Shown here one piece after another: positions 23,301 through 30,258 of a DNA stretch of 64,000 nucleotides. This stretch comes from Gimesia aquarii. GTDB lineage: Bacteria > Planctomycetota > Planctomycetia > Planctomycetales > Planctomycetaceae. The notes beneath the pieces are model-generated. The model had not been told where the DNA came from and searched no databases. It saw only the letters and a list, made by a program, of their open reading frames with translations. Each line of letters begins with the position of its first letter. Position 1 is the stretch's first letter. The position numbers were made by a program, and so were the translations under genes. Location of the stretch: NCBI RefSeq assembly GCF_007748195.1, contig NZ_CP037920.1, positions 1,923,501 through 1,987,500 of the forward strand. Direction: 5' to 3'.

Positions 23301-26300
23301 TTGGAGGGATTCTTGGACAGGCTGGCCCCAGAACAGTTCGAACAGGGTCATTTATTCCTTCAACCGGAATCATGCAGTTTGATAGTGCTGATTTGGCAGC
23401 ATTGGAAGCGAGTGGCCAATTGATTGATGTCATCTTGCATGAAATGGGACATGTCATCGGCATCGGGACTATTTGGGACAGTCTAGGACTTGTATTGAAT
23501 GGTGGAACTGCAAATCCACGTTTCACTGGAACCAATGCCATTGATCAGTACAATACTCTTCTGGGGCGAAATGTAGTAGACATTCCCCTTGAAAGTGGTT
23601 TTGGTCCTGGAACTGATGACTCGCATTGGGATGAAGACGACTTAGATAACGAGCTAATGACCGGATTTCTTAATCCGGGAGTAGCGAATCCAATTAGTGT
23701 AATTACAATTGGAAGCTTAGCAGATTTAGGGTATGTAGTCGATCTGAATGCAGCTGACACGTTTCCTCTTCAGGCACCTCAGGTTCAGTTATTAAATCCT
23801 GTTCCGCTAGGCGAAATGCTGGATGTTGATCCATTCATTGTCTTGGGCGAAAGTGCTTTTGTTTCTGTAGAAGCAGGGGCAGGGACTGTTACGATTGCCA
23901 ACAGTACCGTTTCCAATAACTTCGCAGGGACTCGTGGTGGTGGATTACTCAACGAAGATCCCATGAGTATTTCAAATGTAACCTTCTCTGGTAACGAAGC
24001 CGGAAAAGAAGGGGGAGCGATCCACAATACTGGTGAATTAACCATCAATAACACCACAATCTATGATAACTTTACTGAGGGATCCGGTGGTGGTATTTAT
24101 TCTGTGGCCGACACTGCCACTGTGAATATTAAGAATACAATCGTTGGAGGAAATAATGCATTCGTCAGTGGTTCTGACGTTCAAGGTACTTTCAACTCGC
24201 AAGGTAACAACCTGATTGGAACGAATGGTTCGTCCACAGGCTTTATTGATGGATTCAACAATGATATTGTCGGATCAGAAGCACAACGCATTGATCCCGC
24301 TTTAGCTCCGCTTCAGGATAATGGCGGACCAACTTTAACTCATGCATTATTAGTCGGAAGTCTGGCAATTGACGCCGGTGATAATACAGATGGTGTTGTT
24401 ACCGATCAACGTGGAGCTGCACGACCTACAGACACGACAAGTGACATTGGCGCCTTCGAAATTGTAACTCCTTCAATTAGTATTGCCGATATCAGTCAGG
24501 TTGAAACGAATGCTGGTACAACTGTTTTCGAAATTCTGGTTTCTTTGTCGAATGTAAATGTCGATGCAGTAACAGTTGATTTTGAAACCTCAAATGGAAC
24601 TGCTGTCGCTGGTATTGACTATGAGTTTACAACAGGTACTGTGACATTCTCCCCTGGTGAAACAACCCAGATTATCGAAGTGATTGTGAATGGAGATACG
24701 CTCGTAGAGGATAATGAGACCTTCTTTGTGAATCTGTTTAATGCTGTTGGGGCGCAGATTGCCGATAATCAGTCTCTGGGAACGATTCTGAATGATGAAG
24801 CAGAAATTTCTATCAGCGATGTGACTAAAGTAGAAGGTCCTGTTGGGACGACGACCAATTTCGACTTTACTGTCTCATTGGCTCAGCCTGTTGCGGGAGT
24901 CGTGACCGTTGACCTTCGTACTTTGGATGGTTCTGCTTTATTGTCTGATTCCGATTATGTCGAACTGCCATTACAAACAATTACCTTTAACCCAGGAGAA
25001 ACCAGCAAAACGGTAACTGTTGTGGTTAATGGCGATTCTAGCATTGAGAGCGATGAAACCTTCCAAGTGGAACTATCAAATGCTACAAATACGGTTGGCG
25101 ATGCGACGATATCAACTCCAACAGGAACAGGCACGATTGAGAATGATGACTTTGCATTACTTTCAATTAGCGATGTGACATTAACAGAAGACTTTGGTGG
25201 TGCGACAACAAGCTTCACGTTTACTGTTTCATTGTCACAAGCAGCCGGAGCTCCTGTCACCGTTTTCGCTTCCACAGCCGATGGTACAGCGACCGCAGCT
25301 TCAGGTGATTATGTTGCTTTTACGAATATTCCAATCAATTTTACTGCTGTTGAAACAGAGCAGACCATAACAGTAACTGTCAATTCAGATGCGTTTACTA
25401 ATGAAGGCAATGAAACATTCTTTGTGAATCTTTCAAATTCCACAAACGCAAATATTGCTGACGGACAGGGACTTGGAACTATTGTTGAAGATGGGATTGT
25501 CGTTACTACGTTTGACGATGTTGTCGATCCTTCCGATGGCCTGGTTTCATTACGTGAAGCGATCACAGAAGCTAATAACACGACTGGTACAGATAACATC
25601 ATTCTGTTACCTGGTACCTATGATATCTCAATTGTAGGCGCGGGAGAAAATGGTAATGCCACAGGTGACTTTGACATCCTTGATGATGTCAACATCTTTG
25701 GACAAGGCTCTAATTCAACCATCATTGATGCCCACGGACTGGATCGAATCTTTCATTCCGGACCCGGAGTTGAATTGAATCTTTCCAATATGCAGCTGAT
25801 AAACGGTGATGCTGATGACGGTGGTGCATTATTCTCACAAGGACCAACAACCATCAACCAGTTGATCTTCAGAGACAATAATGCTGATTTCCTGGGGGGA
25901 GCGATTGTCAGTGCAACTCAACTTGATATCTCGGATGCTCAGTTCTTGAATAACCATGCTGGTTTCCAAGGTGGAGCCATCTATCAATTCCAGGATACCG
26001 CTACGATATCTCGTTCCACATTTACGGACAATACATCAGATGGACGTGCCGGGGCAGTGTATGTAGCCAGCGGTGCAACCTTGGATGTTTCAGCGTCATT
26101 ATTCAACCAGAACGACGCTGGTAGCCGTGGTGGAGCCGTTTATAACGAAGGAATTACGACGTTAACAAATACAACATTCTCAGCAAATCATTCAGGATCT
26201 CGCGGTGGTGCGATCTTTAATGATGGAGATTTGAATGTTCTTAATAATACCATCACTCTGAATACTGCAGATCAATCAGGTGGTGGTATTTCTAATGAAT

Positions 26301-28498
26301 CTGCGTTAAATCCAAGCGCGGTTGTTGAATTGGTGAATACGATCGTAGCAGGAAACAGTGGTGCCTTAGGCAATGATGATCTAGACGGAGACTATGTCAA
26401 CGCTACCAGCTTTAATAACCTGATTGGAAATATTGGTTCGGCAACTGGTTTGACGGATGGTGACAATGGGAATATTGTTGGTTCCTTAATTGCTCCTGTA
26501 GATCCTAATCTGGGGATTCTACTCGATAATGGTGGTCCGACTAAAACGCATTCTTTATTGTTTGGAAGTCTTGCAATTGATGCTGGTCGAAACAATGGAG
26601 CGCCTCTTGTTGATCAACGTGGTTTAACGCGACCCGTTGCCGGTACTTTAGGTGGCGCTGATATCACAGATATCGGAGCTGTGGAGTTGCAAGCTCCCCT
26701 TCCTGCTCCTTTGTTTGGAACGGGAGGCGATTCTGATATTGCTGAAGAACAGACGAATATTCAGATTTCAGTAGTAACAGAACGAACAGTGGTTTCTAGT
26801 GACGGGCACACATTTGCATTGCCAGCAAATGAAGACTGGATTCATGAATGGGAATCGTTCTGGGTTGAAGTCTGGGTTGATACAGCCAGTGGATTTGGTA
26901 TTACCGATGTATTAACTAATCTTGTTTACAATACAGCTTACTTTACTGCGACATCATTCGAGTTTGGTTCTAACTTCACATTCAATAGAACTATCGTAAT
27001 TGATGATGAAGCGGGGATTGTTCGAAATCTTGGTGGTAGTACGATTCAATCTAATGTAGGGGGAACAGGTCATGCCTTGTTAGCCCGGATTAAGTTTGAG
27101 CCTTTGGCGGGAGATCAGGTGGAAGTTGATCCAGATGCTTCGAATTTCGGTCCGCTTGAGTTGGGTCTGGATATTGTCAATACAGAAATTAATGTTGGCG
27201 GTGTAGGAGAAGTGATTGCAAATGTGGGAGCACTACCTGAAACCGATCTGTATCCAGTGATCTATGATATTAACGATGACGATGCGATCAATTTCCGTGA
27301 TCTCATGATTTTTGCATCAACTTATAGTCAAGAAGTTTATAGCTCCTCTTCAGCCTTTGCAGCAGCAATGGACTTCGACAAGAGCGGTTATGTTAATTTT
27401 AAAGATCTGACTTATCTCGCCTCGAATTATAATAAGAGTAAGAGTGGAAATACCCAGGTTAATTTCCCACTGAACTTTGGTCAGAAATGGATTGGAACAT
27501 CACTGGATATCGTCAGTGGTGATGATAACATTGATCAGGTTGTTGAAGCTGCCATCGATACATGGGAAACCGCCCTTGGTTTGGAAGAACCATTGGAAGT
27601 ACAAGTTATCGTTCACGATTTTGGTACTGCTCAGCTAGGTTCAGGACAGACAACAGAACTTAGTGCTGATGGTATTCCTGTTGCTGGCCGTGTTGTGATT
27701 GACGATGATGCAAACGGTTTAGGGTGGCATGTCGATTCAACAGAATTGCCTCCTGGTGGTGGCTATGACCTGTATACTGTCTTGTTACACGAAATTGGAC
27801 ATGTTCTTGGATTCTCCCGTTATTATTCTGGATTTGGCGATCATGTTGAAACTGACAATAATGGAGATTTAGTCTTCGTGGGATCTGACTTTACTGTTGC
27901 TCTTGATTCCGCAGGACTACATATCGAAGATTCTGCGTTTCCTGATGATTTGATGAATGCTACGCTTGATCCAGGCGTCCGAAAGACACCATCGGCAATC
28001 AACATTCAAATGTTACTGGAGTCTTATGCGAGTGCTCAGTCGGGAGCCAGTAATAATGGTGGAGCGAATCCACTCTTGGGAACGAATATGTTGCCAACCG
28101 TAGTTGCTAATCCAGTAGTGATTCAAAGCCCCGAGGCAGCTCAGAAGTTCGTTGAGGAATCAACTATCGGTTTTGTGGCACCTGCTGCCATTAAGACTAC
28201 AGAAGAAGAGCATTCTCTGAATAGCGTTCAACAGTTAATGACTTTCGACGTGATTCAACCACCGTTATTTGAACAGAACATTGCTAAGGATGGTGTCGAA
28301 TTGGATGGATCAGCCTTTGAAGATCTCTATTCAGAGTCTGATTTCGATGAAGGTTTGACAGGGATGGAATCGGATGACCGACAATTAGTATTTGCTCATT
28401 CTGCAAATGATTCTGAATTTGATCTCACTGATAATTTTGATGATGAACTGGAATCAATGGATGACGCCTTTACTAATTGGGAAGGTCCGCTTCTTTAA
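11327..28498 (+). CDS. Giant secreted beta-helix / metalloprotease mosaic protein (5,723 aa)
   Basis: The start is an ATG with GGGAG about 9 nt upstream. The N-terminus is Arg/Lys-rich, then IEQLEDRTLLTS (about 47-58), the LEPR/LEDR-type motif of giant planctomycete exoproteins. Modules in order: right-handed beta-helix (about 60-385); seven roughly 100-aa NEVQ-type repeats (388-1165); beta-helix (1170-1860); an AHG..SG..VEITGV module (about 1918-1982); five Ig-like SEDVTGVDLSDF domains (2070-2630); long Pmp-like GGGIxN beta-helix (2635-3908); nine prolines; a leishmanolysin-like protease (HEMGH 4038-4042, His4100, Met4111); more beta-helix; three Calx-beta domains (4384-4725); beta-helix; a cohesin-like beta-sandwich; dockerin-like EF-hands (5306-5375); a second metzincin (HEIGH 5488-5492); an acidic tail. 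The likely role is cell-surface adhesion, matrix building or protein degradation. No classical signal peptide is evident. Confidence 0.93.
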   Translation: MLLTSWVESMRVAFEKSRKATLNPRRRLQLRSVPSSARQKIQRKVAIEQLEDRTLLTSLIINQLTPGLGVTLDNSVLDPDADGVSNFDSIIFEDLTIDATSGSGVSIDLDNLTFSDPFTILFDNVSISSSAGVGIDIELSNLLVDTIAVDSSTITGGVGNAFNVDLTNVTLNEFNVIDSTLSGQLGAGITAAVNASIVEETSVRRSTIDGVSIDVTNGSVLRHTTMADNTISGTSGNDGVNVNIIDSIAEELRLTNNNSIQGVAINVDDTAAGGAALLTELFLHSNIITGNTVGDGVRIDLNNVDLFASITENSITANSGHGIVFDQIDGDLSGDISDNVIANNTGHGIFFTPTTTNPPPTGAGAPGVPPFAGVPGATDRIDFAAPRNEVQLITFAGSPSGGTYTISYTGGDGVTETTVGIPLTATAAQVKAAIVNGISDIGVGDILVNGNFQDGYEIEFVNALGGINVNPLSVDVTGLSSLPASVNVTATTAGNVDEIQRFEVTGTPTFGTFQITFLGFSIPLPFSDADPASPTAAANIAAALNSIANISGFAGTPIDVVVNGSGFDILFLDTGSMHDLDVPQITVDAAGLRLFVDVVEGPVGANPNKPPAQTITFRDVFSNLVTPDPGGTFQLTFQGQTTGDILIDADPAVTAANIDAALDGLAFATSQTGIRGDFIVTGDFVSGFVVEFNEIQHLAMIGSFDPTFGSFELTFLGQSVTFPFTDSIPSANSAQNIEIALNQIALGQGFAGNPVDVRVSGNGYDIVFLDSVDSGALGDADIPEITTDASGLRFTVDIVESVQGNATTDEEQVLRFENSSGAFPFTFAGNGVDITNPPIGPSFTLTFQGETTQGIVIDSDPDVTATNIENALEALLLATSGDDFDVTGDYSNGFVITFQGDFTNVNVPLIIGDVFPLDIQPSTLLGNFDITNVLPMTGDVLSGPLLPFVDVVASTTTQGIGNNEVQTISIPDTPASGTFTLDFPGSTNGPVVLPFNATAAEVQAALESLDSIGVGNVSVTGSIAAGGFDVEFIGDFRAESPGGVIVIDDSGLFVSVPTVTTVTEGTTQNEVQEVVINGAPTGGDFTLTFDGATTGPIAHNASAASIISALEALNTISAGDVMVRGDALTGFEIEFVGSLALINTPQITANASGLTGGTTPTITTKTTSVGGFLRGIRGNTITGNSGAGVEVDLAMFTSFYGDITGNTISSNNTQGINLVAADSTILQSVDFSISVDGNTMDDNRGAGVAVAMQDTATGDVSITNNTITGSRNDSNVSTPYAGDAIYIDLFGTDVSFEAFNQLRDLTIDGNFIGTDVDNTAGQGNAGHGIGIHIEESTIIDRTQISNNVIANNSVDGINFHREDDARVGRAIVDPIVGEERAVMIYSNTITGNSDGIDILAQNGSLTTTDFEIKDNVISSNIRDGVSLHAEADATIFADIINNQITLNSINGIESTTRTTSYFGTDQRNVSGTWIQNNISNNTSHGVRISGRIGNRVESAPHFLFIGLDGVDPVTGLDRGNLIESNGGDGIQIAAHLDRIEGNVKIANNSILSNATGGIELSGESLSSSIDNNLIAFNNGKGVDINSNSQTVFLRNNVITENTSDGLEVLSANVIIHSELNFTQNVLIGGAVTSVTAIGNFIDNNGGRGIDLQTEESANSDFIFGDGTATGANRVVSNALEGFYVITTASRGQDQDADSTDTLDATGNVTTSSPDMVLQLDTNFIQDNGVNSDFTTTGLILRIGTSASSTSFTSQLPGSNASVGDEDSFDFANGRSNVSVTNNEFEGNFGEDFYVESFTSTVDPPTTQDNWDSAANPPFRVLGSYRRDPLARLNLVFEGNTGNGLNVVNVGAFYNNSEPEFKSRIRNGAPAPNPDGPFTSATRRRNAQRVASRTNLAPFTAPNIAPTAVGTVADAFNSAPGGPIQITTTTAHGLFSGSTVEITGVFSDELGFFNSGLSPANGVFVIDVIDAFNFTLRSTEGAVIGNVFPGFGTWSFNDTGAFLYDGMGVSTFRIAQGFDGVDGSGIGSGGFEQGDSFLTEANRPGTIFGELNFDWDIWTPDEDTFLAPEVSTFVTADISVAVPDPTTGAITNPLIISFTEDVNGVDISDFVLLRDNVFVALNAGMLTQIDARTFELDLSSVTGIEGEYDLRLITDGSISDAKYVDPFSPLFGNIPSNFLSFGDIERFTVDTTDPVADIVDVSPDPRSDAAGEVVVNFSEDVTGVDLSDFTISIDGGPAVLLSSTPATLTQVTGSQFVLDLSKVTSLSGDYTLTLNATGSSITDLAGNALAADAVDMWVNDTLAPIAQFENVTDPVPAGTDPTFTVVLNFSENVTGLALSDFTLDDGSGPVNLSTTTAVINQITPARYEIVLGTLADANAIYTITYNAGGSAVQDASGNDVAGSTSESWQKGTEVIAPTAGIQDITPDPRPSGDVVGIVTINFSEEVTGVDITDFELLFDDGSGQVSIPLGAILVTPLNASTYQIDLSTVTGTDGDYTLNLLADGSIQDLAGNTFATPTSDSWRTGGSGPVATIEDLPDVLLTNAGVVNVTFNQAVTGVDISDFRLTLNGQDVSLAGLTVNPISGTEYSIDLSSVTNVFGNYELTLVAAGSNIRNISSDPVLNNSSESWVTSSTIDLNIPSPVLTDGVDSVAGDGVIGDGTAGTQTLRAAIQEANALAGSNVIELAAGTYVLSIAGIDEDLSGTGDLDIRDNLTIRGQGVGVTIIDAGALDRIFQVFAGVTLNLENLTITNGALTGSADGAGIRNSGTTTLTNVEVTGNAAEDSAGGLNNTGVMIIVDSTISNNTAGGSGGGIRNTGTLQVSRSTISGNSTERDGGAIFNAGIGTITLDNSTFSGNLSDRSGGAIRNTATMNATNNTFTLNSAGTDGGAVSNTGTATFQNNLVLGNTAAVGAELQGDYVSLGGNLTGLIGTATGFGAFDIVDVLDPTTVLDSNLADNGGPTLTHALILGSIAIDAGASDTTNVAALEQRGTSRILGNNVDIGAVEFGTFFVNSFLDTVDANPGDGIAADIDGNITLRAAIMEANALAGDSLIVLESGTYYLNILNLIDSNLDDASTGDLDITDTTGSLRIVGAGNGQTIISAAQDPSDVDAVSGLDDRVFDVLSGADLTLDSLTITGGTAINGSGGGIRNIGTVSLLNAIVDGNTADVNGGGILNGLLDQQGTLNITNSVVSNNGAVDGAGIFNNDQSQVTIIDSEVKDNTASNDGGGIFNDLQATIDITRSTISGNTATLDGGGIYNNDLASLTLNDSKVNNNTADQGAGLFNEEAASLTVNRTTISGNNALLHGGGIYNDEGVVMLSDVSILTNTSNSDGGGFYNASAGDVTISNSFFDDNTANRDGGAIANFGVSLSITGTIIRDSEALRNGGGLFNDQEEGTVSLVSTSLINNEAVAGGGIYNQELGNITLDLSNVMNNLSSTNGAGIFNTADATLTVQRTTIDGNVAANDGAGIYNEDNAQLNLFNSTVSNNITTRFGGGVYNNSIALADIVNATISGNEASSGGGIYNDEEGSMEITNATIFNNSAITGGGILNAIDGFVSVANTIVAGNFSVSPGPDVSGDFFSRGNNLIGVEGISTGFTDGVNGDQVGTFATPVSPGLGALQDNGGATFTHELLGGSLARDAGNNFFAPTDDQRGFARLFDGDGNGSLIVDIGAFESGYIVTAFGDSVDAAPGDGVSVDINGQSTLRAAINEANARVGADTILLGAGVYTLSLFGQGEDNGLWGDLDITDDLTIIGAGSGRTIIDADFIDRIFHILTGINVSIRGVTLVNGDVTRVEDGGAILNYGNLTLEDVEIRNGLANRGGALFNNGVVTITESEFIQNTAIAGGGAIFNTNGGTVTLTMSNISNNDAENGGAVYNSLTGTLEIIDTTLDSNTATIAGGAIYNSSELAVGNGEGGDDSGDPPPPPPPPPVPEYTIDVVFTDSSLSASQQAIFQQAAARWSEIIIADVPDVVIAGIGLVDDLRIEATAPAIDGVGGILGQAGPRTVRTGSFIPSTGIMQFDSADLAALEASGQLIDVILHEMGHVIGIGTIWDSLGLVLNGGTANPRFTGTNAIDQYNTLLGRNVVDIPLESGFGPGTDDSHWDEDDLDNELMTGFLNPGVANPISVITIGSLADLGYVVDLNAADTFPLQAPQVQLLNPVPLGEMLDVDPFIVLGESAFVSVEAGAGTVTIANSTVSNNFAGTRGGGLLNEDPMSISNVTFSGNEAGKEGGAIHNTGELTINNTTIYDNFTEGSGGGIYSVADTATVNIKNTIVGGNNAFVSGSDVQGTFNSQGNNLIGTNGSSTGFIDGFNNDIVGSEAQRIDPALAPLQDNGGPTLTHALLVGSLAIDAGDNTDGVVTDQRGAARPTDTTSDIGAFEIVTPSISIADISQVETNAGTTVFEILVSLSNVNVDAVTVDFETSNGTAVAGIDYEFTTGTVTFSPGETTQIIEVIVNGDTLVEDNETFFVNLFNAVGAQIADNQSLGTILNDEAEISISDVTKVEGPVGTTTNFDFTVSLAQPVAGVVTVDLRTLDGSALLSDSDYVELPLQTITFNPGETSKTVTVVVNGDSSIESDETFQVELSNATNTVGDATISTPTGTGTIENDDFALLSISDVTLTEDFGGATTSFTFTVSLSQAAGAPVTVFASTADGTATAASGDYVAFTNIPINFTAVETEQTITVTVNSDAFTNEGNETFFVNLSNSTNANIADGQGLGTIVEDGIVVTTFDDVVDPSDGLVSLREAITEANNTTGTDNIILLPGTYDISIVGAGENGNATGDFDILDDVNIFGQGSNSTIIDAHGLDRIFHSGPGVELNLSNMQLINGDADDGGALFSQGPTTINQLIFRDNNADFLGGAIVSATQLDISDAQFLNNHAGFQGGAIYQFQDTATISRSTFTDNTSDGRAGAVYVASGATLDVSASLFNQNDAGSRGGAVYNEGITTLTNTTFSANHSGSRGGAIFNDGDLNVLNNTITLNTADQSGGGISNESALNPSAVVELVNTIVAGNSGALGNDDLDGDYVNATSFNNLIGNIGSATGLTDGDNGNIVGSLIAPVDPNLGILLDNGGPTKTHSLLFGSLAIDAGRNNGAPLVDQRGLTRPVAGTLGGADITDIGAVELQAPLPAPLFGTGGDSDIAEEQTNIQISVVTERTVVSSDGHTFALPANEDWIHEWESFWVEVWVDTASGFGITDVLTNLVYNTAYFTATSFEFGSNFTFNRTIVIDDEAGIVRNLGGSTIQSNVGGTGHALLARIKFEPLAGDQVEVDPDASNFGPLELGLDIVNTEINVGGVGEVIANVGALPETDLYPVIYDINDDDAINFRDLMIFASTYSQEVYSSSSAFAAAMDFDKSGYVNFKDLTYLASNYNKSKSGNTQVNFPLNFGQKWIGTSLDIVSGDDNIDQVVEAAIDTWETALGLEEPLEVQVIVHDFGTAQLGSGQTTELSADGIPVAGRVVIDDDANGLGWHVDSTELPPGGGYDLYTVLLHEIGHVLGFSRYYSGFGDHVETDNNGDLVFVGSDFTVALDSAGLHIEDSAFPDDLMNATLDPGVRKTPSAINIQMLLESYASAQSGASNNGGANPLLGTNMLPTVVANPVVIQSPEAAQKFVEESTIGFVAPAAIKTTEEEHSLNSVQQLMTFDVIQPPLFEQNIAKDGVELDGSAFEDLYSESDFDEGLTGMESDDRQLVFAHSANDSEFDLTDNFDDELESMDDAFTNWEGPLL
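12489..14810 (+). repeat. Seven tandem NEVQ-type protein repeats within the giant gene
   Basis: Each unit is roughly 90-120 codons. Recognisable parts are an opening such as NEVQTISI or DEIQRFEV, then a GTFTLxFxG strand pair, an A-A-x-I/V-x-x-ALxxL helix, and a VTGxxxxGFxVEF closing strand. Copies start near 12489, 12822, 13155, 13422, 13755, 14217 and 14532. They have diverged, so they are old protein-level duplications rather than recent DNA repeats. I cannot name the fold with certainty. Confidence 0.75.
20996..21004 (+). repeat. In-frame poly-G tract of nine
   Basis: A run of nine G encodes Gly3224-Gly3226 in a DGGGIFN beta-helix repeat. One-base slippage would stop the protein a little after its middle. 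See the findings. Confidence 0.9.
23083..23870 (+). other. Leishmanolysin-like (M8) protease module inside the giant protein
   Basis: The module begins with nine consecutive prolines and VPEYTIDVVF. It then shows an AAARWSEII helix, the zinc motif HEMGHVIGIG (His4038, Glu4039, His4042), a spaced third His (SHWDED, His4100), the Met-turn ELMTGF (Met4111) and a closing ISVITIGSLADLGYVV. This order and spacing is that of M8-type metzincins, which hydrolyse peptide bonds using zinc. The beta-helix repeats resume directly after it. Confidence 0.8.
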
Positions 28499-28554
28499 GA
28501 TTTCGCTTTCGAAATTACTTTAGTGATTAAGAAGTTTCAAAATTAGTTTACACC

Positions 28555-28591
28555 ACCCTCTGCAGATGCACTTATTTGCAGAGGGTTTTTT
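28555..28591 (+). terminator. Intrinsic terminator of the giant gene
   Basis: A stem of CCCTCTGCA (28556-28564) with TGCAGAGGG (28577-28585), extended by an A-T pair and followed by six T. It lies 58 bp past the stop. Confidence 0.92.
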
Positions 28592-28709
28592 ATTGGTGAG
28601 CGATCTTCTTGCTCTTCTTTCATCTGCAGCTGATAGGAGGTAAGATATTAGGGGTAGGTTTGGCTTAGAGATTATTCTTAAAGATACAGGCTTCCGGGAG
28701 ACGATAGTT

Positions 28710-29495
28710 TTGAATCGACGCGAACTATATTTCAATCAGTGTCTATTGTGTTTGGGGCTGATCCTGTTGATTGTACAACCAATTCAGGCCGCAGAATGGG
28801 GGACATTGACTGGGCAATTTCTCTATACAGGTAAACCGACTCGGCCTCAAAAACTCGATGTTAGTCGAGACCAGGAAATTTGTGGACAGTTCAGCGACCA
28901 GATCGTAGATCAATCATTAGTCATTGGCAAAAATGGTGGGGTCAAGAACGTTTTTATCTATTTAAGGGCATCTAAGCTCAACGATGCGCAAATTCACTCA
29001 AGTTACCAAAAATTACCTCAGACCGTCACGATTCAAAACAAGGGGTGTATTTTTCAACCACACGTTTCTGGGCTCTGGGTTAAGAAACAGCAATTATTGG
29101 CAACGAATCAGGATCTTTGTGCACATGGTTTCCAAGTAAAGGCTTATCGAAATCACAGTCTCAATCAGGTATTACCTCCTGGTGAAAAAATGATGCATCG
29201 TTTTGAATATGGTGAAAAGCTCCCTTTGCGCATGAGCTGTAGTATTCACCCTTGGCAGGAAGGTTGGTTGGTTGCTCTTAATCATCCTTATTTTGCAACG
29301 ACAGATGAGACAGGTTTATTCATCATTAAGAATTTGCCTGTGGGTGAGTGGGAATTTCAACTATGGCAAGAAAAAGCAGGGTATCTTGTTGCGAAGGATG
29401 AATGGAAGCGGGGACGAGTTAAGATGAAGATATCGCCAGGTAAAAATGATCTGGGAGTATTAAAAGTCACTCCGCAAATGTTCGTAGGAAAGTAA
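28710..29495 (+). CDS. Secreted cupredoxin-like / carboxypeptidase-regulatory-like protein
   Basis: 261 aa starting at a TTG codon. No in-frame ATG lies nearby, and GGGAG is placed 9 nt upstream, so TTG is well supported. The signal peptide is CLLCLGLILLIVQPIQAAE. The mature part starts GTLTGQFLYTGKPTRP, contains KNVFIYLR, and near the end has MSCSIHPWQEGW (Cys177, His180), followed by TDETGLFIIKNLPVGEWEF. The Cys-x-x-His plus the carboxypeptidase-regulatory-like strand resembles planctomycete cupredoxin-type proteins, where CxIHPWM often supplies copper ligands. Here the usual Met is Gln, so copper binding is uncertain. The stop lies 13 bp before the next gene, indicating an operon. Confidence 0.75.
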   Translation: MNRRELYFNQCLLCLGLILLIVQPIQAAEWGTLTGQFLYTGKPTRPQKLDVSRDQEICGQFSDQIVDQSLVIGKNGGVKNVFIYLRASKLNDAQIHSSYQKLPQTVTIQNKGCIFQPHVSGLWVKKQQLLATNQDLCAHGFQVKAYRNHSLNQVLPPGEKMMHRFEYGEKLPLRMSCSIHPWQEGWLVALNHPYFATTDETGLFIIKNLPVGEWEFQLWQEKAGYLVAKDEWKRGRVKMKISPGKNDLGVLKVTPQMFVGK

Positions 29496-29508
29496 AAGCG
29501 AATCGAGC

Positions 29509-30258
29509 ATGCGTTTATTAAGCTACAATATTCATAAGGGAATTGGTGGACGAGACCGGCGTTATCGCTTGGAACGAGTTCTGAGTGTGATTGAATCAGA
29601 GAACCCTGACATCATTTGTTTACATGAAGTAGATCGAAATGTAAAACGCTCCCGGTTTAATAATCAGCCTAAAATCTTTGCTGAGTATTTCAATATGACT
29701 GAGTCTCTATTCCAGTTAAATGTGAAACTGAAGACCGGTGGCTATGGAAATTTAATCCTTTCACGTTGGCCCTTTATTTCTCAACATCAGATCTCTCTGA
29801 CTATGAAAAGGCGTAAATCGCGAGGCGCACAAATTGCGATTGTTGATTCCCCGGAAGGTGCATTTCAATTAGTCAATTTCCACTTGGGATTGGCTGAGAA
29901 AGAAAGGCACTGGCAGATTAACCATTTGTTGACACATCGATTGTTTGAGGAAGGGAATGGCTATCCTACTGTGGTGGTCGGTGATACAAACGACTGGAGG
30001 AATACATTGGCGAAAGCACAACTTTCGCAGCATGATTTTCAGGAAGTCACCCATCCCCCTTCGAAATTTCGTTCATTTCCAGCCTATATGCCTGTAGGTA
30101 CTTTGGATAAGGCATTCATTCGTGGAGAGATAGGTGTTAGAAATGTGAAGCTGACTCGCTCGAAACTTTCAAGAGAAGCTTCAGACCATTTACCGCTGGT
30201 GGTCGATTTTCATTTAAACCATCATGCAAAAGACTTTATAAAAAAAGCAGGGCATTGA
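29509..30258 (+). CDS. Endonuclease/exonuclease/phosphatase (EEP) family protein
   Basis: 249 aa with the full EEP signature: YNIHKG (Asn7, His9), the metal-binding Glu40 in ICLHEVD, YGNLILSRWP, VNFHLGLAEKERHWQ, GDTNDW (Asp/Asn pair) and the C-terminal SDHLPLVVDFHL with the catalytic His. Enzymes of this fold use Mg2+ to cut phosphodiester or phosphomonoester bonds in DNA, RNA, lipids or nucleotides; this subgroup's substrate is unknown. There is no signal peptide. It directly follows the cupredoxin-like gene, and its last five codons and stop lie inside a terminator palindrome. Confidence 0.88.
   Translation: MRLLSYNIHKGIGGRDRRYRLERVLSVIESENPDIICLHEVDRNVKRSRFNNQPKIFAEYFNMTESLFQLNVKLKTGGYGNLILSRWPFISQHQISLTMKRRKSRGAQIAIVDSPEGAFQLVNFHLGLAEKERHWQINHLLTHRLFEEGNGYPTVVVGDTNDWRNTLAKAQLSQHDFQEVTHPPSKFRSFPAYMPVGTLDKAFIRGEIGVRNVKLTRSKLSREASDHLPLVVDFHLNHHAKDFIKKAGH

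Noticed and set aside
11512-26595. Many leftward open frames antisense to the giant gene, some over 100 codons
   Set aside because: They mirror the Thr/Ser/Asn-rich repeat codons of the sense frame and have Pro/Val/Ser-rich products without domains or ribosome sites.
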